Shown: positions 11,050 through 22,186 of the stretch, in pieces
Position numbering within the stretch: position 1 is the stretch's first letter
Layout: each line of letters begins with the position of its first letter
DNA from: Leguminivora glycinivorella
Lineage: Eukaryota > Arthropoda > Insecta > Lepidoptera > Tortricidae
NCBI RefSeq assembly: GCF_023078275.1
Contig: NC_062996.1
Span: 10,292,001-10,356,000, forward strand
DNA length: 64,000 bases
Reading direction: 5' to 3'
Position numbers and translations under genes: made by a program
The notes under the pieces: model-generated
Told to the model about the DNA's origin: nothing
The model's database searches: none
The model's input: the letters and a program-made list of their open reading frames with translations, nothing else

Positions 11050-12554
11050 GGCCGTTTTCACATTATCCGATCCGATATCGGATATAGGAAGGATGTAAAA
11101 TGTAAGATTTATGCGCTTCCAGGTTTTTATTTATGTATTTAATAGATCATTATTACTAAAAAAACCGGCCAAGTGCGAGTCGGACTCGCGCACCGAGGGT
11201 TCCGTACAAACCTGCAAGGTTTACAAAGTTCGTTCATTACGACAATCGAGTCATAATATATATTTTGTAATGTAACTAAAAATTTAAGGTTTTCGGAATT
11301 TTTCCTTTATGTGTGCTATAAAACGTTGCTTCATGCCAAATTTCAAGATTCTAGGTCGACTGGAAGTACCCTTTAGGTTTTGATTCCCTTGCGAGTACTT
11401 GCGAGTTTCAAAATATGCAGCTTAAATTGCTGTTTCTTTTGATTGCGTTGACATAGAAGTTTGATTTTGTTACAGCTTAAAGGTATTATAGACCTGAGTA
11501 TTTGGTATGAATTTCAATTTAATACCTCTACGCGTTTATGAGGAAATGGGTAGTAAGGTTAAAATTATTTAAAAAAAATATATTATGTGATGTAACTAAA
11601 AATTTATGGTTTTCGTAATTTTTCCTTTATCTATGCTATAAGACGTTGCTTCGTACCAAATTTCAAGATTCTGAGTTCACGGGAAGCACCCTGTAGGTTT
11701 TGATTCCCTTGCAAGTGTCGAAAATTTGCGGCATAAACGGCTCTATCTTTTGATTGCGTTGGCTTAGAAGTTTGATTTTTTCACAGCTTCAAGGGACAGT
11801 AGACCTGAGTAATTGATATAAATTTCAGCTTCATACCTCCACGCGTTCCTGAGAAAAAGGGTCTTGACAGACGGACGGACGGACAGACGGACAACAAAGT
11901 GATCCTATAAGGGTTCCGTTTTTTCCTTTTGAGGTACGGAACCCTAAAAACGATATAAAACGCAAAAATTGCGGATTTAACGCAGATGGCACTCTCCTAG
12001 AACAGTTTTTGTCCGAGGCACCACCGAACTGCCGATATCGGCAGGACGCTTCCGACATTTTTGGCATGCCGGTCCCCCCGCCAGCTGTCGGCCGATAATA
12101 TTTGTGTGTGTGCGTATATAATGTAGGTATACGTTTGTAGTGTAGTGTGCGTGCGTGACAAAAATGGCGTCTATTAAACAGCTGCTGTTAATGATGAATT
12201 TCTGTTGAAAACAAAAAGATTGTAATTTATCGGTCTGAATTGCGGATACAAATTTTTTCATCTTTTAGTAGATATAGTTAAATGTAAAATTATAAGTATT
12301 TATTTTACTTGCCGCTCTTGAGTATTTTTATGCTCGTTATTTTAATTTTACAATAAAATATTTGAAATATAGTGCTTATAATTATTAAATATGAAACTTT
12401 TTAAAAATATTTTTTGATACAAAATCATACTTCATTGATTTGGAACAATGCGTTTTATCGGACCGACATCCGACACTATCGGAAGCGTTTATCGGATGTA
12501 GGATGTCGGTCCGACACCCGATATCGGATCGGATAATGTGAAGTGAAAACGGCC
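11050..12554. mobile_element. MITE with TAC duplication, split by another repeat
   Basis: The ends are GGCCGTTTTCACATTATCCG and the mirror image CGGATAATGTG...AAAACGGCC, with TAC outside both (11047-11049, 12555-12557). The interior is enlarged by the CCGGCCAAGTGCG repeat at 11159-11947. A short undisrupted relative is at 12884-13016. Confidence 0.7.
11159..11947 (+). repeat. Common repeat (CCGGCCAAGTGCG family) with (GGAC)n microsatellite
   Basis: It starts AAACCGGCCAAGTGCGAGTC and ends TACGGAACCCTAAAAA. It contains two diverged internal copies of a block with 'TTTCAAGATTCT', and (GGAC)n at about 11871-11892. A 70-bp fragment of the same family, reversed, is at 2905-2975. No coding potential is seen. 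Confidence 0.75.
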
Positions 12555-12639
12555 TACACCGCTCAATGTGGCATTTGCACGATACAGCAACGTGCCGCGG
12601 CGGCCGGCCGTGTCGCAGTTGTTAGCTAACATTTAGGTA

Positions 12640-13530
12640 TTTAAGTACTTTTAGGTGTTTAAGTACTTTTAGGTATTTAAGACGCTAGAGGAGCGAAAAT
12701 GGAAAGGAAAGGGAGCCCTTTCAATTTGGGAATTTTAGTTAAATATACTAGTGTTATTAACTAGATTTATCGAAAAAAATTGTCTATTCAGAACAACTCA
12801 GTTAAAAGATATTGCGAAAAAATTCTTTAAAATCGAGGTTCCGCTCTCGACTGTTTCCTCCTTCAAAACTTAATGAATCGTAAGTGCGTTTTCACATTAT
12901 CCGATCCGATATCGGATGTAGGACCGATATCCCATACATTACAGGCGCCATCTTGTATTTTTTCCATTGAAATCCTTATGACATCCGATATCGGATCGGA
13001 TAATGTGAAAACGGCCTAACGGAATTTTATTACTAACAAAAATAATTGATTAGTCTATAATTTGGATGTTTAGATTATTGCAATACATTAAGACGCTACG
13101 GGAGCGAAAATGCTAAAATGGAAAGGAGTCCCCCTTTCAATTTGGGAATTTTAGTTAAATATACTAGTTTTATTAACTAGATTTATCGAAAAAAAAAATC
13201 CATTACGAACAACTCAGTTAAAAGATATTGCGAAAAAATCTTTGAAATCGAGGTTCCGCTCTCTTTTCCTCCTTCAAAACTTATTTAAACGGAACGAAAT
13301 TTGAGAATCTGAATAATTTAAAATGAAATAATCTGTGTCGGACCGTTTAGATTTTTTGGACAATTGTTACCGATCTTGAGTATCCCTTTTTCGAGCCATA
13401 TTGAAAAATGCCGTTTTTAGAAATTTTTGATTGGATCAAAACGGTCCGACTCAGAAAAAAAAATCTGTGTCGAAAAAATCATTGCTCTATCTTCAAAAAC
13501 CAAGGAGGAAATAGTCGAGAGCGTTTGTAT
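12640..13530. repeat. Unclassified repeat, internally duplicated, split by the hAT element
   Basis: Two copies of a block (about 12681-12880 and 13090-13290) share 'AAGACGCTA', 'TTTGGGAATTTTAGTTAAAT' and 'ATCGAGGTTCCGCTCTC'. The unit continues to ATAGTCGAGAGCGTTTGTAT (ending 13530) and resumes at 18544. Reverse-oriented and partial copies lie at 26760-27345 and 19800-20100. Confidence 0.75.
12884..13016. mobile_element. 133-bp MITE with TAA duplication
   Basis: It has the same termini as the element at 11050-12554 (CGTTTTCACATTATCCGATC and its complement) and is flanked by TAA at 12881-12883 and 13017-13019. The 3-bp duplication fits the Harbinger type. Confidence 0.75.
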
Positions 13531-14084
13531 TAGGGTATGCAAAAACCGGTTAACTTAAAAAACCGGTTAATAACCGAGACTTTTCCTTCAAAACCGGTTA
13601 ACCGGTTATTAACCGGTTTTGAGGATTTTTAGTAAATGGCCGTACTACGCAATAATTACCATTACCTTTAAGAATTCTGATGTTGATGATATCGTAGGAG
13701 GTATTACTTGCACGATGAAGATCATTTTTATCCAGTTTTTGGAAATTTGGTAAATGCGGAAATTGCTAAAAAAGGCTTGTGTGGTTTCAATGTGATTCAT
13801 CAGTTGCGTTTTCTAGGCATGTCGCGAAAGGTCTACAGCTCCCAGAGCCCCTAGTAATACAAGCAATTGATGTAAGAAAACCAAGATCTCCATTTTACAT
13901 TTCTTTTAAAAAATATAGTTTGAAATATACGGTAGACTCCGGTTACAACGATATTAAAAGTAATATCTACATCTCTATTACTGAAACATTTCAATCAATA
14001 GGTTTATTTACAGGGTATTATTATCATCATAGTATTAATACCTTATTTTATTGTGACTTGTTTATAAATTTAAATAGATATCAT

Positions 14085-14396
14085 CAGTGATCGGGGATTT
14101 GGATGCCACACTGCGGGATGTCAAGTAGAAACAGTGTTATGGATATGCCGTCCGGCCCGTGATAATTTATTTATGTCATACGAGCAGTAGGTAATAACAA
14201 TGATGATTTGATGTGGTATTTAAAACGCTGACCCGTAATAGAAATAAATTGATAATTTAAAGGTAGGTACATAATATTATGAAAAAAAAACTGTCCTTTT
14301 TCTAACCATATAAAGCCAGGAATTCCGCGGCATATCCATACTAGCATAATGTTTGAGGTCATTCACCCCGTGTGGCATCCAAATCCCCGATCACTG
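14085..14396. mobile_element. 312-bp hAT MITE
   Basis: TIR CAGTGATCGGGGATTTGGAT at the left is mirrored at the right end. The 8-bp duplication GATATCAT lies at 14077-14084 and 14397-14404. It is inserted into the tail of a SINE (TTTCGTGTATGATATCTATT, reversed); the unbroken tail is visible at 14793-14815. Confidence 0.85.
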
Positions 14397-14404
14397 GATA
14401 TCAT

Positions 14405-14515
14405 ACACGAAATAAAAAACGACAGGGCCCACTGGTGGCCGAGCCGGGAATCGAACCCGGGTCTTCAGCTTATGCGGCTAACGTCCTCACCACTAGACAA
14501 CCCGCCCGCCGTGGT
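14405..14515 (-). mobile_element. tRNA-derived SINE head
   Basis: On the minus strand it shows a tRNA-like start, B box GGTTCGATTCCCGG, then GGCCACCAGTGGGCCCTGTC and the TTTCGTGTATGATATC tail, interrupted by the hAT MITE. Part of a second copy in the other orientation starts near 14746. Confidence 0.65.
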
Positions 14516-14671
14516 ACCCGACGAAATTTCTCTAGTGTATGTTATCTTATCTCTGATAAGGCTAGGCGCCTTTGACCAACTCTAAGGGCGAGCAATTAGT
14601 GCTTGCACCTCCTATACGAATCCTTTGCAGGATTACGATATAGCGAGAGAGATGGTGTTGCCATCTATACA

Positions 14672-14905
14672 GCTAGGGAACAAATCAAATTATTTTATTG
14701 AATATTTTTCGATTTTGTTCTTTTTTTCAAGTAGTCACACTACTACGGCTTAGCCGCGTAAGCTGAAGACCCGGGCCCTGTCGTTTTTTCTTTCGTGTAT
14801 GATATCTATTTAAATTTATAATTTATATATAGTAGTGTGACTACTTGAAAAAAATAACAAATCGAAAAATATTCAATAAAATAATTTGATTTGTTCCCTA
14901 GCTGT
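14672..14905. repeat. MITE-like inverted repeat holding a SINE fragment
   Basis: The arms GCTAGGGAACAAATCAAATT (14672) and AATTTGATTTGTTCCCTAGC (ending 14904) are about 70 bp each and enclose SINE-tail sequence. Related single arms occur near 1845-1865 and 19368-19400. Confidence 0.6.
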
Positions 14906-15560
14906 GACTTGTTTAGTTAGAAAAGTCCTTTTTAGTATGCGTGCTTGCTCATCATTTGTAAGTAAAGCTAGTTTATACGCAATCGAAAAATACAAATTGG
15001 GTTCTATTTAGCTTATAAGATTAGACCCGAGGCGAACAAATTGTTAAAAATTTAAAATTTTAAAAGCAATACTCCAAAAAGTTACGTGGCCACAATGTAA
15101 TCTTGCTACTTGTTGTAGGCAAGACAGGGGGCCGTGCTTGGGTGGAAGTAGCTTTGTTTCCTCAATTTACTAGTAAAACTAAAAACGTTGTCGCTCGTCG
15201 TTGCAAGTGTTGCAACCGGACTTGACGGACGGATTCTGTGTAAAATGTGTCGTAAAAAGTGGCTGGTCGTTAAAATCGGAGTCGTAATAAACGGATGTAC
15301 TTTTTCATACTATCACATACGAAAACCAAATAAATACCTATGCTTATGTCGTTGTAAGAGGTTGGACGTTAGGTCTATGCGGAGTCGTAATATACTAACC
15401 GGACTCTACTGTATTGTATAAAATCTATAATTGAGTAGACTCGGGACTAATTTTAAAATAAAATCATTACAGATAATAATGTTGTCAATGAAAAGTAATT
15501 AATAAATCTTTATTATTACAAAACATTAAATAATTACGTATTTTTGAACCTTTTAATGCC

Positions 15561-15590
15561 TAGAATAGAATAGAATAGAATAGAATAATT
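15561..15590 (-). repeat. (TATTC)n tail of the LINE
   Basis: TAGAA/TAGAATAGAAT units on the plus strand are a (TATTC)n tail at the 3' end of the minus-strand LINE, as in CR1/Jockey-group elements that end in short tandem repeats rather than poly(A). Confidence 0.7.
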
Positions 15591-15763
15591 TATTTAATTA
15601 TAAAAACCCAATATAAATTTGTATTACATCAAACTTATAAGTATTTTATACAATTATCGTCAAATATGGCAATTATGTACGTATCTACAACTACATATTT
15701 ACATTAGATATTACAATAAGATTTACATCTTTTAGTTTATAGGAGTACCTACTACTATTTATT

Positions 15764-18391
15764 TTAATTTAAAACCACGTCAAATTCAGAGTAGTCATTA
15801 TTTAGGTACTCCTTAACGCTATACAGTGTGCAAGATAATAGCAGCGATTTCAGCCGTGTACGGAATAAACCCTCCTGCTTGATATTTTTTATGTGGTAAG
15901 GTAATTTATTATAGAGCAAACAACCCACTGCATTTGGCAAGCGTTTAGTAAGTTTTAATCTATTTACGTTCGGTATTATATCTAGAGATCTTTTAGTATG
16001 GCGAGGGTTACATTGAGCACGTATCTTGAATTCATGAATGTTCCTTCTCATATACATTATCACATCCATTATATAAACTGAGACAGATGTTAAAATACTT
16101 AACTTTTTAAAGTGCTCCCTACAAGAATCTCTAAACTTTGCACCAACAAGTACTCTGATTGCCTGTTTTTGCATCTTCAGGACGCGTTCATTATCAGAAG
16201 AGCTTCCCCACAGAATTATTCCATATGATAGTATTGAGTGAACGTAAGCATAGTAGGTCTCTTTTAAGCTGACATCTGATATTAAAGTTTTTAACTGTCG
16301 TAATGCATAAACCCCTTTAGCCATTCTATTACATACCATTTCTATGTGTTTGTTCCACTTTAGTTCAGAGTCTAACTGAAAACCTAGTAATTTTACTTCA
16401 TTTACTGTCTGAACAAGTCTATCATTACCTAGTGATACTTCAATTGCTGATGTTGGTCTTCTGGGGTGAAATAACATTATGCTCGTCTTATTGGAGTTCA
16501 GCTTTAGGCCATTTGCACTAAACCAATCTTCACACAGATGTATGGCTTTAGCTATCTTACTTTCTAGTTGTTCGAAAGTTTCGGCACTCACTGTGATCGA
16601 TGTGTCATCAGCGTAGAGCATCATCCTGCCATCAATATTCAAAGCTGCTAAATCATTTACGAATATAAGGAATAGTGTGTTTCCCAATGCGGACCCTTGA
16701 GGAACGCCAATCTTAATATCCTTAGCAGAAGATCTACTTCGCATTCCATTTATTTGTAGTTCAACTGATTGTTTTCTGTGTGATAAGAAAGATTTAATTA
16801 ATTCCCCGATTTGACCCCTGACACCGTATATTTCCAACTTTTTTAGAAGTAATGAGTGATCTACAGTGTCAAAGGCCTTTGACAGATCGAGGAATATCCC
16901 TGCAACTTTGAGTTTACTATCTAAGCACATACAAACGTGCTTTGTAAATTGATGTGTCGCTGTCGTGGTCGACTGGCCTTTTCGATACGCGAATTGCGCA
17001 TCTGAAAGTGTCCCATTATATATTACATGACCAATAATGATATTTGACAGAATTGCTTCAATAAGTTTAGATAACGTAGGCACAATGCTAATGGGCCTGT
17101 AACTCTCAACGTTAGACTTTTCCCCTTTACCTTTATATATGGGACAAATGCGTGTCTGCTTGAGAGAATTTGGGTACATTGTTGATAGTAAGATTTTATT
17201 AACAATATATGTTACTTCTATTTGTAATGTGTGTAAGAGTACATACATGAGCTTACCCGAAATATCATACAAGTCTTTTGTGTTGGATTGGCTAATTTTA
17301 GTTCTAGCAATTTTCATCAATTCGTCTATGCTTACAGTACTGATTCTACACTCCGGTTGATCAGATGTATAATTAAGCAGATATTTCAATGCCTTTGCAT
17401 TATCGGGAACATTATTGATGGCGACATGAGACCCTATTTGACTAAAGTAATTGTTTATGTGTTCTGGGACTTCATGAATAGGAACGGCCTTGCCGGTAAT
17501 TACATCAGTTAATTGCCATTCCCATTCTTCTTCAGCTTTATTAGTCTCTTCTTTTATAATGGACCATACTTCCTTTCTGGGATTTTTAGACCTATACAGT
17601 CTTTTTTCCAGATGTTCTTTCTTGCTGTCATGAAAAGTACTGTCTCTAATAATCTTCATTTCTTTAATCTGTTCTTTGAATGAAATATCTGGAAATTGTT
17701 TTTGTAAATAGTGCAAGTCTTCAATGTCTTTTTGCATTTTTATTAATTCGTCTGTCATCCATGGTAATCTTTTACTTTTTGTATCTTTGATTATCTTCTT
17801 TGGGATGTGGATATTGAGAGCAAAAATTAACTTGTTAAAAAAAACGTTAAAAATATCTTCGGAATTGTCTTTACCCAAAATGGTTTTCCAATCATAAGAT
17901 AGCATAGTGTTTATAAAATCTCGAATATTTGAATCCGTATAGCAACGTACTTCTTTAAATCTAGCACTTAGATTCGAATTTTTGACTTGCAGTTTCACAA
18001 GTTGACCGTCATGATCAGATATACTTGTAGACAGGGGTAGCACTTTGATTAGGTTCTTATCAATGTTTGTGACCACGCAATCAATTGAAGTACTTGTGCT
18101 ACCGTCTATTCGTGTGGGGAAATCTACTATATTTTGAGCATTGTAAGGTGATAGAATATCAATAAGAGATGTTCTTTGCACAGAATTCGTCAAAAAATCT
18201 ACGTTCCAATCACCAGCTAAAATAACACCCCTACACCGCACACTGCACAGGATTTCAAACAATTTAGATAAGGTTTCTGATAAAGTCTGAAAGTTACCTT
18301 TACCAGGTCTATACATTCCTACAAGTATAACTTTTTCTGATTTAATGTCTACTTCTACGGCTGACAATTCACAATCATATTCCACTGACAA
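15764..18391 (-). CDS. Non-LTR retrotransposon ORF2 (partial endonuclease + reverse transcriptase)
   Basis: The open frame is 875 codons. The first ~130 residues are the end of an apurinic-type endonuclease ('GDWNVDF', then 'SISDHDG' with the terminal S-D-H). The reverse transcriptase follows, with 'YRPISIVPTLSKLIEAIL', 'FLDLSKAFDTVDH', 'GVPQGSALGNTLFLIFVNDL', catalytic 'YADD' and 'LLGFQLDSELKWNKH'. The C-terminus has 'YAYVHSILSYGIILWG' and ends near 'CTLYSVKEYLN'. It resembles the CR1/Jockey group; I cannot fix the clade. There is no ATG at the start and a TAG two codons upstream of the first shared residues, so it is 5' truncated and lacks ORF1 and most of the endonuclease. The unbroken frame indicates recent insertion. 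It sits inside the hAT element. Confidence 0.85.
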   Translation of the reverse strand: MSVEYDCELSAVEVDIKSEKVILVGMYRPGKGNFQTLSETLSKLFEILCSVRCRGVILAGDWNVDFLTNSVQRTSLIDILSPYNAQNIVDFPTRIDGSTSTSIDCVVTNIDKNLIKVLPLSTSISDHDGQLVKLQVKNSNLSARFKEVRCYTDSNIRDFINTMLSYDWKTILGKDNSEDIFNVFFNKLIFALNIHIPKKIIKDTKSKRLPWMTDELIKMQKDIEDLHYLQKQFPDISFKEQIKEMKIIRDSTFHDSKKEHLEKRLYRSKNPRKEVWSIIKEETNKAEEEWEWQLTDVITGKAVPIHEVPEHINNYFSQIGSHVAINNVPDNAKALKYLLNYTSDQPECRISTVSIDELMKIARTKISQSNTKDLYDISGKLMYVLLHTLQIEVTYIVNKILLSTMYPNSLKQTRICPIYKGKGEKSNVESYRPISIVPTLSKLIEAILSNIIIGHVIYNGTLSDAQFAYRKGQSTTTATHQFTKHVCMCLDSKLKVAGIFLDLSKAFDTVDHSLLLKKLEIYGVRGQIGELIKSFLSHRKQSVELQINGMRSRSSAKDIKIGVPQGSALGNTLFLIFVNDLAALNIDGRMMLYADDTSITVSAETFEQLESKIAKAIHLCEDWFSANGLKLNSNKTSIMLFHPRRPTSAIEVSLGNDRLVQTVNEVKLLGFQLDSELKWNKHIEMVCNRMAKGVYALRQLKTLISDVSLKETYYAYVHSILSYGIILWGSSSDNERVLKMQKQAIRVLVGAKFRDSCREHFKKLSILTSVSVYIMDVIMYMRRNIHEFKIRAQCNPRHTKRSLDIIPNVNRLKLTKRLPNAVGCLLYNKLPYHIKNIKQEGLFRTRLKSLLLSCTLYSVKEYLNNDYSEFDVVLN

Positions 18392-19435
18392 TTCCTAATT
18401 TTCCAAATTTTGAGAAATAAATACAGTTTCGGTTATTAACCGGTTAGTGACTATAAAAACCGGTTTTTAACAGAGGCCAAAAAGTCTCGGTTAACCGGTT
18501 TTTCGGTTAACCGGTTAACCGGTTTGCACACCCTAGTTTGTATGGAGAACTGACCTGTATCGTATCGTCTTAAGAAATCTGATTTCAAAGGTTTAGAAAT
18601 CTAATCATCAATATTATTGCAATGTAAAATTATTTTGTTCTTTTTTCTCCGTGTTTTCTAACGCGCTTATTTTTAGGAAGCGGTTTTTTTTTTCATGGTT
18701 TGTTTAAGGTACACATCGACATGTTGTAAACATTTTTTAGTTTTTCGTAAGTTAGTCGTTAACGGTGGTCTACAGCTAAAATTGATCTACGACAGAAATG
18801 AAATCTGTACATATTAAAGTAAGTAGGGAAGAAAACCGCCATGCTGAAGTGTATTTGTGCATGCCACGTCTGGTCTGTCGCATGCATGGTGAGACGACTT
18901 GGACGCCTTTATGAGTGACTGCATGGCCGGAAAAATAACACCAGAGGGAGTTGAGGAAATCAAGGGGAGAGGCCTTTGCCCAGCAGTAGGGCATTATAAC
19001 GGGCTAATTAAAAAAATCTGTACCAGTTTAATTTTAATCTATTTTTAAGAAAATTTCCTACTAAAATGTAGATTCTAGCGAAAAAACGTACCTAGGTTTT
19101 TCCAGTTGAACATTATTTTTATTTGCATATTGATCGTAGTGAAAACACGTACGAAAACGACGTACGTTTTACGTTTTTCATCAAATTTATATCGTACCGT
19201 TTTGGTTTTTTGGCTAATTGTTACCAATCTTGAGTATCACTTTTTTTGCGCCATAATGAAAAAGGCAGTTTTTGGAAATTTTTGATTGACTCGAGCGTCT
19301 TTAAAAATAAAAATAGATATCAAAACGTTCCAACACAGATAAGATTAATAATTAATAACAATCTGACTGGGAACAAATCAAATTATTTTATTGAATATTT
19401 TTTTGATTTGTTATTTAATAACCTAACAATAAAAT

Positions 19436-19672
19436 TAAAATTTTGAAAAAACTCCCGACCGCGACATAGTGGACCGATTTTCATGAAACATGGCTAAGAA
19501 CACTCCCGACTAACTCAGTTTTCAGACAAAAAAACTAAATTTAAATCGGTTCATCCGTTCGGGAACTACGATGCCACAGACACACACACACACACAGACA
19601 GACAAACAGACAAATAGACAGACAGACACGTCAAACTTATAACACCCCTTCGTTTTTGCGTCGGGGGTTAAA
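19436..19672 (+). repeat. Common repeat (TTTTGAAAAA...GTCGGGGGTTAAAA family)
   Basis: It starts AAATTTTGAAAAAACTCCCG, passes 'GATTTTCATGAAACATGGCT' and 'TTCATCCGTTCGGGA', has a (CAGA)/(CACA) tract and ends TTTTTGCGTCGGGGGTTAAA. Other copies: 20430-20728, 21688-22077, 26048-26290, 45876-46000 (minus), 52000-52215 and 53166-53367. The two ends share C4-5GAC in inverted orientation, suggesting short terminal repeats. No protein is encoded. Confidence 0.75.
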
Positions 19673-20090
19673 AATAGTCTTTCGCTATATCGTAATGCTG
19701 CAAATGGTTTCATATAGAAGGTGCAAGCACTAATTGTTGCCTTGGGCCTTGTCGTTTTTTCTTTCGTGTATGATGTCTATTTCAATTTATAGAATAATCT
19801 GTGTTGAAAAAATCAGTCTACCTTCAAAAACCAGGGAGCAAATAGTCGAGAGCGTTGGTATGGAAAAAAAAAATTGATTTAAAAATAGTCTTTCGCTATA
19901 TCGTAATGCTGCAAATGGATTCATATAGGAGGTGCAAGCACTAATTGTTGCCTTGGGCCTTGTCGTTTTTTCTTTCGTGTATGATGTCTATTTCAATTTA
20001 TAGAATAATCTGTGTTGAAAAAATCAGTCTACCTTCAAAAACCAGGGAGCAAATAGTCGAGAGCGTTGGTATGGAAATTGAACCGTCCTG
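19670..20090. repeat. Recent tandem duplication, period about 212 bp
   Basis: The block starting AAATAGTCTTTCGCTATATC at 19672 and 19884 is repeated almost without change through GAGCGTTGGTATGGAAA. It includes a SINE tail and part of the repeat described at 12640. Confidence 0.8.
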
Positions 20091-20429
20091 TATCGTCTTA
20101 AAAATATAATCGATTGTCGATTTAGCCCCGCTCCCCAGCTGCCAGCTTGCGGACCTGAGGTTGACTATGATAAGAGAAGCATCTTAGCAGGTTGCCTCAA
20201 GGGCCTACTCCAAAATCCTGCCAGATTTCCGTCCATAGTCCATAATAGTGCGTAATTTTATTTTCACGAATTTATCGGATTCGGTTCGGACGTAGTTCGA
20301 AAGCGCTCTATTTTTAACGTAGGTACCTATCGTCATATTCAGATAGAACGAATATTTTCTTTACCTATGTATTTACAAATTGTCAAATCTTTTGGGAATT
20401 ACATAAAAGTCATAAAATTATTTATTTAA

Positions 20430-20583
20430 TTAAATTTTGAAAAAACCCCGACCCCGACATAGTGGACCGATTTTCATGAAACATTGCTAAGAACACTCCC
20501 GACTAACTCAGCTTTCAGACAAAAAAATCAATCTAAATCGGTTCATCCGTTTGGGAGCTACGATGCCAAAGACAGACACACAC

Positions 20584-20682
<99 letters not shown>

Positions 20683-20728
20683 CGTCAAACTTATAACACC
20701 CCTTCGTTTTTTGCGTCGGGGGTTAAAA
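20430..20728 (+). repeat. Common repeat with (CAGA)n microsatellite
   Basis: This is the same family as 19436-19672, expanded by about 100 bp of (CAGA)n at 20577-20682 with one CAAA interruption. The RQTD-repeat ORFs here are translations of the microsatellite. Confidence 0.85.
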
Positions 20729-22186
20729 TGTTATTATTTAAATCTACCCATCGATGTTTTTTTTTTTTAGAACATTACTTTGACATTATTAAATTATTAG
20801 ATTGAATTGATTGCATGAGATAACCCTGTTTGACTGTTATTGTTTTGATATTTGACTGTGATATTTTAATTAAGTAGTGTAACTATATTATTAATATATT
20901 TGTATGCCAATAGGCACGACATAGTGATACTGAAAACAATTATTGAACATCTTGTAACTTACCTATGTTGAACAAATAAATCTTTGAATCTTTGATGTAC
21001 CCATTGCGGAAATATAAATTAGAAAGGCACTCCATTGTCAATAAACCCTTAATTGCATGATTTTACTTTTTTTAACAATTTACAGATATATGACACCATG
21101 GTGGTATATATGCTGAGAACTGGAAAAATAATGAAAAAAATCTATCACCATTTTTTTAATATGAAACAACGTAACTAAAAAAGATGATTTTTAATAGCAT
21201 ATTGAAAAATTCGAATATTGCTTAGTATTGTATCGTGAAAAACTGTACTAAATCTACTATTGATTCAATTTTCGTGATGCTTGGAAAAAAATCCATCACC
21301 AAGTAAAGAAGGGTTTAATATAAACGACACGAAGTTTAATTCGAACACAACAGTTCACAATTGCGAGCAGCGGTAACGCACCGCCAGTTTTGGCGGCGCG
21401 GCGACGCGCCGCAAAAATTCTGCGTTGCGGTGCCGCGCCGCGAGTTTTTGCGGTGCGTCGACGCACCGCGAGTTCTTGCGTCGCGGTGCCGCGCCGCAGA
21501 TTTCCTGCCGCAAAAACTGGCGGCGCGGCAACGCAACGCAGAATTTTTGCGGTGCGTCGCCGCAACGCGCCCATGTGGCCAGGCCCTAAGGGTTCCTAGT
21601 TGACTACGGAACCCTAAAAATGTTTGGCAAACATACAATTTTAATTTCGCGCCTTTATTTAATGACATTTACGGCACTAACTACAAATTTTAAATTTTGA
21701 AAAAACCTCCGACATAGTGGATCGATTTTCATGAAATATGGCTGTTGGCTAAGAACACTCCCAACTAATTTAGCTTTCAAACAAAAAAACTAAATCAAAA
21801 TCGGTTCATCCGTTCGAGAGCTACGATGCCACCACAGGCACAGTATAATAAAGAAAGAGTACTATCGTAATGCCACTGACAGACACACACACAGACAGAC
21901 AGTAGACCGATTTTCATGAAACATGGCTGAGAACCCTCCCGACTAACTCAGCTTTCAGACAAAAAAAACTAAATCAAAATCGGTTCATCCGTTCGGGAGC
22001 TACGATGCCACAGACAGACAGACAAATAGACACGTCAAACTTATAACACCTCGTCGTTTTTGCCTCGGGGGTTAAAAATAGGCGAAATAAGGTTGTTCCC
22101 GTCTGGACTGGCCTTTTATTTCAATTTGGTTGACTCTTAGTGTTACCAGCGTAACCACATTTCTACTAAATGGTAGTTTTTCCGAG

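Larger units (their letters stand above)
13531..18535. mobile_element. 5.0-kb hAT-like element (AACCGGTT-rich ends) with nested LINE
   Basis: The left end is TAGGGTATGCAAAAACCGGT and the right end, reversed, is TAGGGTGTGCAAACCGGTTA. The exact 8-bp duplication GTTTGTAT lies at 13523-13530 and 18536-18543. Both termini carry clusters of AACCGGTT. The inside holds a hAT MITE, SINE pieces and a LINE; I recognise no hAT transposase, so the element is non-autonomous or gutted. Confidence 0.85.
10065..21586. mobile_element. 11.5-kb PIF/Harbinger-like element with later insertions
   Basis: The left terminus GGGCCTGGCCACATGGGCGC (10065) is matched by its reverse complement ending at 21586. The two arms agree almost base for base over about 170 bp and more loosely to about 230 bp. 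Both are very GC-rich against AT-rich surroundings. TAA is present immediately outside each end (10062-10064 and 21587-21589), and the host repeat resumes right after. A broken Harbinger-type transposase start lies just inside the left arm. Much of the present length comes from nested elements: the MITEs at 11050 and 12884, the 5-kb hAT at 13531, the LINE and microsatellite-bearing repeats. Confidence 0.8.

Noticed and set aside
20484..20805. RQTD-repeat ORFs
   Set aside because: Translation of the (CAGA)n microsatellite.
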